A stretch of 49,683 bases of DNA from Candidatus Latescibacterota bacterium (GTDB lineage Bacteria; Latescibacterota; MWCZ01), in contig JAKPPK010000074.1 in assembly GCA_029547385.1 (NCBI GenBank), positions 1 through 49,683 of the forward strand, in the 5' to 3' direction. The notes under the pieces are model-generated. The model was not told where the DNA came from. It saw only the letters and a list, made by a program, of their open reading frames with translations, and made no database searches. Shown here piece after piece: positions 19,051 through 27,984 of this stretch. Made by a program: the position numbers and the translations under genes. Each line of letters opens with the position of its first letter. The stretch's first letter is position 1.

Positions 19051-20271
19051 AGATGCTCCGTGTTCCATCGCGCGGATACAACGCTCCGCACCGCGCACAT
19101 CTTGTACACCCATGAAACCGACCTCTTCCTCGGCGAGCTGAACCTCGGGACCCGGCCCTTTGGCGCCGCGTTTCGCTTTCTCCAGACGCAGGCGTCTCTG
19201 CAACACGAGATCTCCGGAACCATCCGGTCGCTGCCTTCGGTAGTGGTCACGAACGTCGCCCGCGGAAAACGTGCGTACAACCGCGGACGAGGAGCCTGCC
19301 TCGAGGATGTAGGCATTTCGGTTGCTCACCGCGTACACCGTTCTTCGCAATCTCCTGTATTCCCGAACGGGAAGGAGACCCAAGCCGAACGCAGCGATGG
19401 CAAAACCGACGCCGAAGACCCGCACGACCACGGGGTAATTCGAAAGGAATACGCCAGACTGCGCGAAGATTTCCGGGGCGAAGGCCACGGCAATCCCCAC
19501 TGCGGCAAGCGCTCCCCCGAGCACCATCAAGGGAGACCATCTGATGAGAACCGGCGACGCAGCAGGGGTCCCGGTCCACAACACCTTCTCGCCGGTGGCG
19601 ATGGCGTTTCGAATCGCGTCGCTTCCCACACGGGAAAGGGAGGCGGCTCGCAGGTCAACTTCCTCGCACGGCGCCGCTCTGCCCTGCGCCGGTCGTGTTG
19701 AGACCTGCGTGATAAGCGCGTTGACATGCTCCACATCCCTGATTCCGCGAAATCCCCGGCGCGCGAGAGCTGCGGGCGCTTGCCTGCGGTTGAACTGCCC
19801 GGTTTTCCTCGACGGCAGGAACACATGCGCCGGGAACAAAATGTCGCCAAGCCCATCCCTGCCAGCATTCGCCTCCGCCTCCGCCAGAAGACCGGCGTCG
19901 AACGACTGGACGCGCATGCTTCGCTCCTGGTCAAACACGATTGCCCGCCTGTCCGTGAGAACACAGATTGAGTTCCCCGCCCTGTGCCGTCGCCGAAACG
20001 GGGTACCCATCCACCACACGGCCGTGCAGGTCGCGGGTACGCCTGCCACGACGAGAAACACCAGCAGCGCAAGATCGTGGGTCGCAGACAGGAGGAAATA
20101 CGTCAGGAGGGCAGAAAAACCGAACAAGACGACCGAACCGGCGACGAAATAGGCAAGGCCCGACCGGAACGCGGTCTCCGGAGAAGGAGCCCCCGACCAG
20201 AGAACGACCTCGCCCGGATCAAGCTCACGGCGAACGAGCTCTTCAGGCGAACTGCGATCCCCCTCCGCCAC
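19027..20271 (-). CDS. Membrane protein with two tandem PH-like (bPH-type) units
   Basis: Probable GTG start 20271 (VAEGDRSSPEELVRRELDPGEVVLWSGAPSPETAF...). Second copy: AIATGEKVLWTGTPAASPVLIRWSPLMVLGGALAAVGIAV...VREYRRLRRTVYAVSNRNAYIL. Confidence 0.55.
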   Translation of the reverse strand: MAEGDRSSPEELVRRELDPGEVVLWSGAPSPETAFRSGLAYFVAGSVVLFGFSALLTYFLLSATHDLALLVFLVVAGVPATCTAVWWMGTPFRRRHRAGNSICVLTDRRAIVFDQERSMRVQSFDAGLLAEAEANAGRDGLGDILFPAHVFLPSRKTGQFNRRQAPAALARRGFRGIRDVEHVNALITQVSTRPAQGRAAPCEEVDLRAASLSRVGSDAIRNAIATGEKVLWTGTPAASPVLIRWSPLMVLGGALAAVGIAVAFAPEIFAQSGVFLSNYPVVVRVFGVGFAIAAFGLGLLPVREYRRLRRTVYAVSNRNAYILEAGSSSAVVRTFSAGDVRDHYRRQRPDGSGDLVLQRRLRLEKAKRGAKGPGPEVQLAEEEVGFMGVQDVRGAERCIRAMEHGASQGTQAPR

Positions 20272-20294
20272 GGGTGCTTCCCCTTTTCCGAATC

Positions 20295-20960
20295 TCAGTT
20301 CGCAAGTCCGGCCTCCTTGACGGGGTCGGTTGCAGATGCCTGGTTTTTGTGAATCTCGAATCGGCAGTAGTGCTGGCCGTCCGCCATGTGGTGCGTTTGA
20401 TGAATCGAAACGCCGAGCAACCGTTCCATCAAGGCAATTTCCTGAGCGCACATTTCGGGATGGTTTTTCGCGATGCGGTATATGGGGCAGTTGTGTTCAC
20501 GGATCGCAGATTTTGTTTCTCCTTCCTCCACAACTGCCATGTAGCCATCTCCATCGCGCAGCTCTCGCAGTTGCGCCAGCTTTTCAGCAAGCGAGCGCCC
20601 TTTCATAAGTTTCCGATAGCGCTCCTCTTTTTTGCTGACCTGCTTTGCGACGAGATCCTGAATCATTTCCTCCCCGCCGATTTCTCGCACGGTTTCCAAC
20701 AGCTCTATCGCCAGCGAATCGTACGCCTCAGGGAAAAGATCATGACCCTTTTCGGTCAACGTGTACACGTAACAAGGGCGCCCCTGGGGCTGCCGTTCAG
20801 TCCTTGTGTCGATCAGGCCTTCCGCTTGCAGCACATTGAGAATCTGCCTGACGGCAGTACTGGAAATACCCAGAAGTCCGGCCAGGTCTTTCGTACTCAG
20901 GCTTCCCGCCCTCTTTAGTTCCAGTATGACGTGCTCTCGGGTATTCCTCGGTGCATCCAT
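20295..20960 (-). CDS. SufR-like HTH regulator with C-terminal cysteine cluster
   Basis: MDAPRNTREHVILELKRAGSLSTKDLAGLLGISSTAVRQILNVLQAEGLID (winged HTH), then C-X12-C...C (NCPIYRIAKNHPEMCAQE...GQHYCRFEI). Confidence 0.75.
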   Translation of the reverse strand: MDAPRNTREHVILELKRAGSLSTKDLAGLLGISSTAVRQILNVLQAEGLIDTRTERQPQGRPCYVYTLTEKGHDLFPEAYDSLAIELLETVREIGGEEMIQDLVAKQVSKKEERYRKLMKGRSLAEKLAQLRELRDGDGYMAVVEEGETKSAIREHNCPIYRIAKNHPEMCAQEIALMERLLGVSIHQTHHMADGQHYCRFEIHKNQASATDPVKEAGLAN

Positions 20961-21292
20961 GCGGTTTCCTTGCGGCTTTGGAATGGGAAAGCTCTGAGAC
21001 AATATTCTACTTGCGAAAATGTGCTGAGTCCAGTTCCGCCAAAGGGATTCACCCGGAGGAAACCGGCGCACGGCACTCATAACACCTATACCGTTCTTGG
21101 CCGCCGAAAATTCCGTTGTCCGCGTTTACGCCGATTTAACACACGCGCAAAAACGGCGAAACACATAACACGTATCCTTTTATAACGAGATCGCAGGGGC
21201 GGGTTCGCCTCATGGTTCTGCCGGTGGTGGCCAAATGGCGCGAAAGCTGCCGGGGCTGAGATGACACAGTTCATAAAAAGGAGACAAAACCG

Positions 21293-22711
21293 ATGGGAAT
21301 GACGCCCGGTGACGTGATCAAAATGGCGCATGACAACGGTGCGGAAGTAGTTGATCTGAAGTTCATCGATTTCCCCGGAATGTGGCAGCACTTCAGTATA
21401 CCCGTCAAGTTCCTTGAGCCTGACCTTTTCGAGGACGGGTTGGGCTTTGATGGCTCGTCAATCCGCGGATGGCAGGCGATCAACGAGAGCGATATGCTCG
21501 TGGTGCCTGATCCGAATACCGCGGTCATGGACCCCTTCACTGCCGTTCCCACCATAAGCATGATCTGCGACATTCACGACCCGATCACAAAGGAACGTTA
21601 CTCGCGCAATCCGCGGAATGTTGCGAAAAAGGCGGAAGCGTACCTGAAGTCAACAGGGCTGGCCGACACCGCCTACATCGGCCCGGAGGCGGAGTTTTTC
21701 ATCTTCGATGACATTCGGTACGGCCAGACCATCAATTCCGGTTTCTATCACATAGACTCCGTCGAGGGTAACTGGAACACCGGGCGTGACGAGAAACCCA
21801 ACTTGGGGTACAAACCGCGCCTTAAGGAAGGGTACTTCCCCGTGCCTCCTGTTGATCACCAGATGGATATCCGCACGGAAATGATGTTGACAATGCTGAA
21901 ATGCGGCATCGAGGTGGAAGCGCAGCACCACGAAGTTGCAACAGCGGGACAGGCGGAAATCGACATGAAATTCTGCCCGCTGGTGGAGATTGCAGACAAG
22001 CTGATGATGTTCAAATACATCGTGAAGAACGTTGCGGCGAAGAATGGGAAGACCGCCACGTTCATGCCAAAACCCTTGTTTGGGGATAACGGGTCAGGCA
22101 TGCATGTGCATGTCAGCCTCTGGAAAGAGGGGAAGCCGCTCTTCGGTGGGAATCAGTACGCGGGCCTGAGTGAAATGGCGCTCTACTTCATCGGGGGCCT
22201 TATCAAGCACGCGCCTTCGCTTCTGGCAATCACCAGCCCGACGACGAACTCGTACAAGCGGCTCGTTCCGGGCTACGAAGCGCCGGTGAATCTTGCGTAC
22301 TCTTCGCGGAATCGCTCCGCTGCGTGCCGTATACCGATGTATTCGGCGTCACCGAAGTCAAAGCGCGTGGAATTCAGGTGTCCCGATCCGTCCTGCAACC
22401 CCTATCTCGCGTTTGCCGGGATACTCATGGCGGGGCTCGATGGCATTCTGAACAAAATCCACCCGGGAGAACCGCTCGACAAAGACCTGTACGATCTCCC
22501 GAAAGAAGAACTGGCCAAGGTCCCGAAAACGCCCGCGGACCTCGCGGCGGCGCTTGATGCGCTCGAAGCCGATCACGACTACCTGCTCAAAGGGGACGTG
22601 TTCACTTCCGATGTCATCGAAACCTGGATCTCATACAAGCGGAAAAATGAGGTCGACGCGCTGCGCCTTCGGCCCCATCCCCATGAGTTTGCGTTGTACT
22701 TCGACATCTGA
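21293..22711 (+). CDS. glnA: Glutamine synthetase type I
   Basis: [19 protein letters not shown]...[11 protein letters not shown]...[14 protein letters not shown]...[21 protein letters not shown]...[25 protein letters not shown]. Adenylylation-type DLYDLPKEE. Confidence 0.98.
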   Translation: MGMTPGDVIKMAHDNGAEVVDLKFIDFPGMWQHFSIPVKFLEPDLFEDGLGFDGSSIRGWQAINESDMLVVPDPNTAVMDPFTAVPTISMICDIHDPITKERYSRNPRNVAKKAEAYLKSTGLADTAYIGPEAEFFIFDDIRYGQTINSGFYHIDSVEGNWNTGRDEKPNLGYKPRLKEGYFPVPPVDHQMDIRTEMMLTMLKCGIEVEAQHHEVATAGQAEIDMKFCPLVEIADKLMMFKYIVKNVAAKNGKTATFMPKPLFGDNGSGMHVHVSLWKEGKPLFGGNQYAGLSEMALYFIGGLIKHAPSLLAITSPTTNSYKRLVPGYEAPVNLAYSSRNRSAACRIPMYSASPKSKRVEFRCPDPSCNPYLAFAGILMAGLDGILNKIHPGEPLDKDLYDLPKEELAKVPKTPADLAAALDALEADHDYLLKGDVFTSDVIETWISYKRKNEVDALRLRPHPHEFALYFDI

Positions 22712-22753
22712 TACAGACGGGTGTTTGCGGCGGCGGGCCGTTCCTGGCCTTGA

Positions 22754-23107
<354 letters not shown>

Positions 23108-23128
23108 GAGTCACCAATGAAGAACATG

Positions 23129-23167
23129 AGCCGGGGAGGGACTCTGCGCCCTCTCCGGCTTCTTGTT
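23129..23167 (+). terminator. Rho-independent-type terminator after glnA-glnB
   Basis: AGCCGGGGAGGG (23129-23140) pairs with CCCTCTCCGGCT (23149-23160), one G-U pair, then TCTTGTT. Confidence 0.75.
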
Positions 23168-23238
23168 GAGAGCCTTCCCGCGGTAACCGACCACCGGACC
23201 TGCTGAGGGAACCCGAACTCCGCGCGGCGGTCGTACCC

Positions 23239-23266
23239 TTGCCTGCCTGCGGTTGCCTCGTATCTT
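23239..23266 (+). promoter_or_regulatory. Candidate promoter for the tRNA pair
   Basis: TTGCCT (23239-23244)-N16-TATCTT (23261-23266), about 25 nt before the first tRNA. Confidence 0.4.
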
Positions 23267-23290
23267 TTATTCATACGTCAAGGATTTTTC

Positions 23291-23364
23291 GCCCCCATAG
23301 CTCAGTTGGTTAGAGCCCCCGGCTCATAACCGGTCTGTCCCAGGTTCAAGTCCTGGTGGGGGCA
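23291..23364 (+). tRNA. tRNA with CAT anticodon (elongator Met or lysidine-type Ile2), CCA not encoded
   Basis: GCCCCCA-TA-GCTC-AGTTGGTTA-GAGC-C-CCCGG-CTCATAA-CCGGT-CTGTC-CCAGG-TTCAAGT-CCTGG-TGGGGGC-A. Confidence 0.92.
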
Positions 23365-23384
23365 TTAGTAAACATTTGTTTTTT

Positions 23385-23461
23385 GGGCGGTTAGCTCAGC
23401 TGGTTAGAGCGCTGGTCTCACATACCAGAGGTCACAGGTTCAATTCCTGTACTGCCCACCA
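23385..23461 (+). tRNA. tRNA-Val (CAC anticodon), 3' CCA encoded
   Basis: GGGCGGT-TA-GCTC-AGCTGGTTA-GAGC-G-CTGGT-CTCACAT-ACCAG-AGGTC-ACAGG-TTCAATT-CCTGT-ACTGCCC-A-CCA. Confidence 0.95.
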
Positions 23462-23508
23462 ACTCTTTGTGGATGATACTCGGTGAGGCGGACTCCCGGA
23501 AGCAGTTG

Positions 23509-23550
23509 TCGCCCGTTGCGGCTTGGAAAAAGCGAGCCGAAACGGGCGAC
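23509..23550 (+). other. Stem-loop downstream of the tRNA pair
   Basis: GTCGCCCGTT (23509-23518) pairs with AACGGGCGAC (23541-23550), enclosing a second short CGGCT/AGCCG stem. Confidence 0.55.
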
Positions 23551-23586
23551 ACCGGCGATGTATGATCCGGAACCGAGGGGACGCGG

Positions 23587-23621
23587 AAAACGGGGTGGTA
23601 TTCTCGATACCACCCCGTTTT
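23587..23621. terminator. Strong 15-bp terminator hairpin after the tRNAs
   Basis: AAAACGGGGTGGTAT (23587-23601) / ATACCACCCCGTTTT (23607-23621), 5-nt loop. Confidence 0.85.
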
Positions 23622-23679
23622 CTGTTTGATTCGCCGCCTCGCGCAAGGTGCTCTTGGCAATGGAGGATAGAAAGCGAAG

Positions 23680-24396
23680 ATGAAACAAGGATTGTTCGAC
23701 CTCTTGGGATTACAGGACGTAGACAACGAGATCGATGCACTTCAGAAGAACAAGAGCGCGTATCCTCGACGTGCTGCCGAATTGCGCGCCGAGATGGAGG
23801 ATTTGAAACAGGATCGGTCCGCCAAGGAAAATCAGCTCAAGCAGCACGAATCGGGGTTCAACCATTTCCTTCAGCAGTTGAACATCGCGGAAGAAAATCT
23901 CAAGAAGCACCAGACGCGCCTGCAGGAAATAAAAACCAATCGCGAATACGACGCGGTTCAGCAGGAAATCATCGCGCTTGAGCACGCGATTGAGGAGTAC
24001 TTCGCGGAGCGCGATAGAGAAGATGAGGAAGTCCGCAGGTTGAGAAACCTCCTGGACGAAGAGCGCGAGCGCTTCGAAGCGAGGATTGCGGAACTGGAGA
24101 GCGAAATTGCCGACCTTGATGAGAAAGCGGCTACCATTGATAGCGAAATTGCCAAGGTCATGGAAAAGCGGAAGGCAGTCGCCGAAACAGTACCTCCCCG
24201 GATACTGGCGGTCTACGAAAGAGTTCGGCGTGGCAAAACCAACGCGGTGGTAAGGGTTTCGCGGGGTGCCTGCGGCGGGTGTTGGCGGAGCCTCTCTCCT
24301 CAAAAACTGAACGAATTGCGCATGTACAACCGAATTATTGCCTGTGACGGCTGTGGCCGTATCGTCGTGTGGGATGACAGGGAGTCCGCCGGATAG
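23680..24396 (+). CDS. C4 zinc-ribbon coiled-coil protein (DUF164 / zf-RING_7 family)
   Basis: Long coiled coil followed by SRGACGGCWRSLSPQKLNELRMYNRIIACDGCGRIVVW (CxxC...CxxC). Confidence 0.9.
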   Translation: MKQGLFDLLGLQDVDNEIDALQKNKSAYPRRAAELRAEMEDLKQDRSAKENQLKQHESGFNHFLQQLNIAEENLKKHQTRLQEIKTNREYDAVQQEIIALEHAIEEYFAERDREDEEVRRLRNLLDEERERFEARIAELESEIADLDEKAATIDSEIAKVMEKRKAVAETVPPRILAVYERVRRGKTNAVVRVSRGACGGCWRSLSPQKLNELRMYNRIIACDGCGRIVVWDDRESAG

Positions 24397-24493
24397 TTCT
24401 GGATGACTCCGCGCGAAAAACGATGAGATCTCAGAGCGCCAACGTGAGCAGCGGTGCTGTTTACGCCGGTGCTTTCTATCGGTGGGCGTGGCC

Positions 24494-25564
24494 ATGAACG
24501 GCGTTCAGATGGACAATGCCAGCGAGATTGTGCGCGGTGATTCGACGCAACCGGCGTGCAACGAAGTCCTGGTTCCTCCCTCTGCAGACGGTATTCGGCT
24601 CGATCGCGCCATCGCGGCTCTCCTCCCCGGGATCAGTCGTTCGCAAGCGTCGGTGGCGATCCGCGATGGACGGGTGCAGCTCTTTTCTCCGAAAGGGAAG
24701 GTCGTCTCGCATCTCAAAGCCGGCACTCCTGTTGCGGCAGGCCAGACCGTGCGCATTGTGGTTGCCCGGAAAGATCCGTTGTCCGTAGAGCCTGAGGGTA
24801 TTGACCTGGACATCAGGTACGAAGACGACGACCTTCTGGTTGTGAACAAACCTGCGGGATTGGTAGTCCACCCGGCCCCCGGCCATTCCGGCGGAACCCT
24901 CGTGAATGCGCTGGCGGGTTACAGCGCCGAACTTTCCCGGGTGGGCGGAACTTTCAGGCCGGGGATTGTACACAGGCTGGACAAAAACACCTCCGGCCTT
25001 CTTCTTGTGGCGAAGAACGATCGCGCCCACGCGGCTCTCGCAACCCAGCTCAAAAATCGCACGATTTCACGCGAGTACATCGCCCTTGTGTGGGGACATC
25101 CGTCGCCAGGTTCCGGGCGCATAGAGGCTGCCATCGGACGCGACCGGGCGGGTGGCAAAACCATGTCGATCTGCGGCAGAGCGAGCCGCGCGGCCGCAAC
25201 GAGATACGAGACCATCTCTGTTTTTTCCTATACAAGTCTGCTGCTGCTCCACCTGGAAACGGGAAGAACTCATCAGATCCGCGTTCATCTGAAGGCGATC
25301 GGACACCCTGTGGTAGGGGACCCAGAATACGGCGGAAGGGAAGCTGCAATTCGAGGGATCGCCCCCGCTCACAGATCTTCTGCGCGGTTCCTTCTCACTG
25401 TGATCGGGAGGCAGGCGCTTCACGCGAGGAAACTGTCTTTTCTGCATCCTGCCACAGGTAAGGCGCTCGTGGTGGAATCCGATCCTCCGGAGGATTTCCG
25501 GCGCGCGTTGAGTATTGTTGCAGGCGCTGTTCCACAAGCCGCGGATTTATCTTATTTTCGATAG
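24494..25564 (+). CDS. RluA/RluD-family pseudouridine synthase
   Basis: S4-like N-terminus, then LLVVNKPAGLVVHPAPGHSGGTLVNAL...RPGIVHRLDKNTSGLLLVAKNDRAHAAL...ETGRTHQIRVHLKAIGHPVVGDPEYGG. Catalytic HRLDKxTSG motif. Confidence 0.95.
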   Translation: MNGVQMDNASEIVRGDSTQPACNEVLVPPSADGIRLDRAIAALLPGISRSQASVAIRDGRVQLFSPKGKVVSHLKAGTPVAAGQTVRIVVARKDPLSVEPEGIDLDIRYEDDDLLVVNKPAGLVVHPAPGHSGGTLVNALAGYSAELSRVGGTFRPGIVHRLDKNTSGLLLVAKNDRAHAALATQLKNRTISREYIALVWGHPSPGSGRIEAAIGRDRAGGKTMSICGRASRAAATRYETISVFSYTSLLLLHLETGRTHQIRVHLKAIGHPVVGDPEYGGREAAIRGIAPAHRSSARFLLTVIGRQALHARKLSFLHPATGKALVVESDPPEDFRRALSIVAGAVPQAADLSYFR

Positions 25565-25613
25565 GGAGTACCGAATCGAGGAGCGAATACTGACACCCCG
25601 CACAACCCGTCAG

Positions 25614-25642
25614 TTGACAAGAGATTGTCGTTCAAGTAATTT
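25614..25642 (+). promoter_or_regulatory. Candidate promoter TTGACA-N17-TAATTT upstream of the TPR operon
   Basis: TTGACA 25614-25619, 17-nt spacer, TAATTT 25637-25642 (followed by G). Confidence 0.5.
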
Positions 25643-25725
25643 GTGTGCATGCCTACGCGCAAAATCTTGGTAGGTTTGCTGCTTCGCCACGATAGCGCGG
25701 TTCCTACCGCGGAAAGACGACGGGA

Positions 25726-27984
25726 ATGCTGACACTGAGGAATTTGTGGTGCCGCAGGGGCTTCTCGGCGATCTGTGCGATTGGCCTTTGTGCCTCCTCA
25801 TTTTCTGCAGTGTTCGCGCAGGATGACCGCGAAGGCGAACCGGCAACGCCCTACCGAGATGCCTACATCGCGTACGTCGACCGGCAACTCTCCGAAATTC
25901 AGTCCCAGATCGCCTTCCAACGGAGCATTCTCAACGAGCGGGGCGGCGAACTCCTCGATGAAATTGGAATTCGCCTTCAGGAGAAACTCGCGCTCCTTCC
26001 TCCGGAAATGCGCCAACCGGGGATTCCGGAACCTCCAGAAATCGTTGCTTTGAGGGAATATGAACAAACTCTCAGCAACGAGGTGGTCCAGATTGAGGAC
26101 AGGATCCTGTCCTCGGCCGACATGATCTCAGAGCAACGCGATTCTGTTGCCGGTGAACTGAAATCGGCAGATGCCGTGCGCGCCACGGTGACAGAACTGG
26201 ATCGGTCCATAACGACAGATCTCGAACTCTGGAAAACGAAGGTCGATCTTGTGAGATCGCGCCTGATCGGTTCAGGCAGCGCCGGTGAAGGCCGGCGCAT
26301 GTTCGTCACCGAATACAACGCGCTGGTATCCCATTACGATGCCGGTGATTATCGCTCCGCCCGCGCTCGATTGACCGCCCTGGCCACGGCATATGGCGAC
26401 ATTCCGCTTCCTGAGTGGCGCGAGAGGCTGCTGTTCTACCGTGCGGAAATCGATTACGCGATGGGCGACTGGGATAACGCCTTCAGGGGCTACATGGAGG
26501 TGTGGCAACGGCCGCGGAATGAGTTCGCTTCGGTTGCCCTCCTGAACTGGACGGAGCTGGCGTTTGCAGCGGGTGAACACCGCAAGATCGCAACCATGTG
26601 GACCGCACAACCTCGGCTGCCCGAAGACGTGGTGGATGCCAACCGCATTCGCGTGTTGGTTGCGGAAAGCTTCCTGCGCCTCAACGAGCCGCAGGTTGCC
26701 CTTTCGGTGTTGAATCTTGTGCAGACGGCATTGCCACCCGCGGCAGAGGATGCCGTGGACGACGAGGAAACAAAACTCGCGAACGATCGCCTGGTAGTCT
26801 ATTCACGGCTTTTGAGAGCCGAAGCGCACTTGGGCGGCGATAGCGGCGTGGCGACACTGCAAGGTGCTGCCAGCGAGGAAACGCTTCCCGAAGTCACGGA
26901 TTCGGCTCTGGATTCGATGCTGGCGGCGACGGGAGGCACTCCCCAGAGGGGAGACCCGAACTACTATTCACGCATGGCGTACCTGATCGCCAGCGGGCAG
27001 GTACAGGCGGAGCGCCCCGGGCGTGAAGCCGGGACTCGCGTCGCGGCCGCCGTGAAAGAACTTGAGGATGTCGTTCCCCTCGTCGGTCCAATCGATCCTG
27101 AGGGAACGTTGATGGCTCGTGTTTCCATGTCCCTTGGCCACGCGTATTTTCAGGCCAACCGCATGGAGGACGCTGCCAGGGCATACGGGGCGGTTCCGAA
27201 TACGTCTGTGTGGTACCCGGAAGCGCAGCTGGGGCGCGCGTGGGCGTTTATCGAGACAGGAAACTATCTTGACGCGAAAATCGCAGTGAACACAGCCCAG
27301 CGTTGGCCACTGAGCCCCCCTGCGGCTCTGGAGGCCGCCGCTCTGAACAGCTATGTGTTATCGCTGATCGGAGAAACTGAGCTTGCGGCTGAGCAGATGC
27401 GCGAGATGAAGTCCATGGTGGACATCCAGCAGCGTCGCGCCGCGCGCGTGTGGGTGAATCAGCAACTCCAAAAGATTGATGGTTCTCTGCACCTTGTCGG
27501 CATCATCGCGCTGGAACGCCAGAATGAAGCACTCTACCGTTCCGCGATAGAGGAACAGGCGAGTCTCCTGGCACTGCGCGAACAGGTTCAACGGGTGGAG
27601 CAATACCTCCAGTCTTATACGCCGAACGCGACCGGTCTTCAAGACAGCCTCACCGTCGCGATCCGCGCAGAACAAGAGGCATTGCGAGGGCTTGAGCAGA
27701 AGGTTGCGAACCTGAGACGTGCGGCGGGTCAGACTCCCGCGGCCGCTGCGAATTTGCCTGAGATTACGTACGAACAGCGTAGAGAGCAGCTCCAGCGTTG
27801 GCTGCAGGGTGTCCAACCCCAGATGACTCCTCAGGGATCCCAGGTGTACGGCAAGTGGGTGCAATATGCGGAATTCGCGTATTCTCGGCGGGTTTTTGAT
27901 GAGAACCAACGGCGCCGTTACGAAGCGGACAGGCTGAAGGACGTTCGTACCCGCATCCAAAAACTGCTTTCGGAGTCGCCATGA
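25726..27984 (+). CDS. Secreted TPR/coiled-coil protein, 752 aa
   Basis: Signal peptide (...GFSAICAIGLCASSFSAVFAQ). Helical repeats such as YHDAGDYRSARARLTALATAYG and MSLGHAYFQANRMEDAARAYGAVP. Confidence 0.75.
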   Translation: MLTLRNLWCRRGFSAICAIGLCASSFSAVFAQDDREGEPATPYRDAYIAYVDRQLSEIQSQIAFQRSILNERGGELLDEIGIRLQEKLALLPPEMRQPGIPEPPEIVALREYEQTLSNEVVQIEDRILSSADMISEQRDSVAGELKSADAVRATVTELDRSITTDLELWKTKVDLVRSRLIGSGSAGEGRRMFVTEYNALVSHYDAGDYRSARARLTALATAYGDIPLPEWRERLLFYRAEIDYAMGDWDNAFRGYMEVWQRPRNEFASVALLNWTELAFAAGEHRKIATMWTAQPRLPEDVVDANRIRVLVAESFLRLNEPQVALSVLNLVQTALPPAAEDAVDDEETKLANDRLVVYSRLLRAEAHLGGDSGVATLQGAASEETLPEVTDSALDSMLAATGGTPQRGDPNYYSRMAYLIASGQVQAERPGREAGTRVAAAVKELEDVVPLVGPIDPEGTLMARVSMSLGHAYFQANRMEDAARAYGAVPNTSVWYPEAQLGRAWAFIETGNYLDAKIAVNTAQRWPLSPPAALEAAALNSYVLSLIGETELAAEQMREMKSMVDIQQRRAARVWVNQQLQKIDGSLHLVGIIALERQNEALYRSAIEEQASLLALREQVQRVEQYLQSYTPNATGLQDSLTVAIRAEQEALRGLEQKVANLRRAAGQTPAAAANLPEITYEQRREQLQRWLQGVQPQMTPQGSQVYGKWVQYAEFAYSRRVFDENQRRRYEADRLKDVRTRIQKLLSESP

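Noticed and set aside
20961-21292. Possible glutamine riboswitch or SufR-type inverted-repeat operator upstream of glnA
   Set aside because: I could not identify the conserved core of a glutamine riboswitch or a convincing inverted repeat; only generic short palindromes.
23418-23740. Minus-strand ORFs ending in ...VGSTGIEPVTSGM / ...SWWAVQELNL
   Set aside because: They read the reverse complement of tRNA-Val, a familiar spurious-ORF signature.
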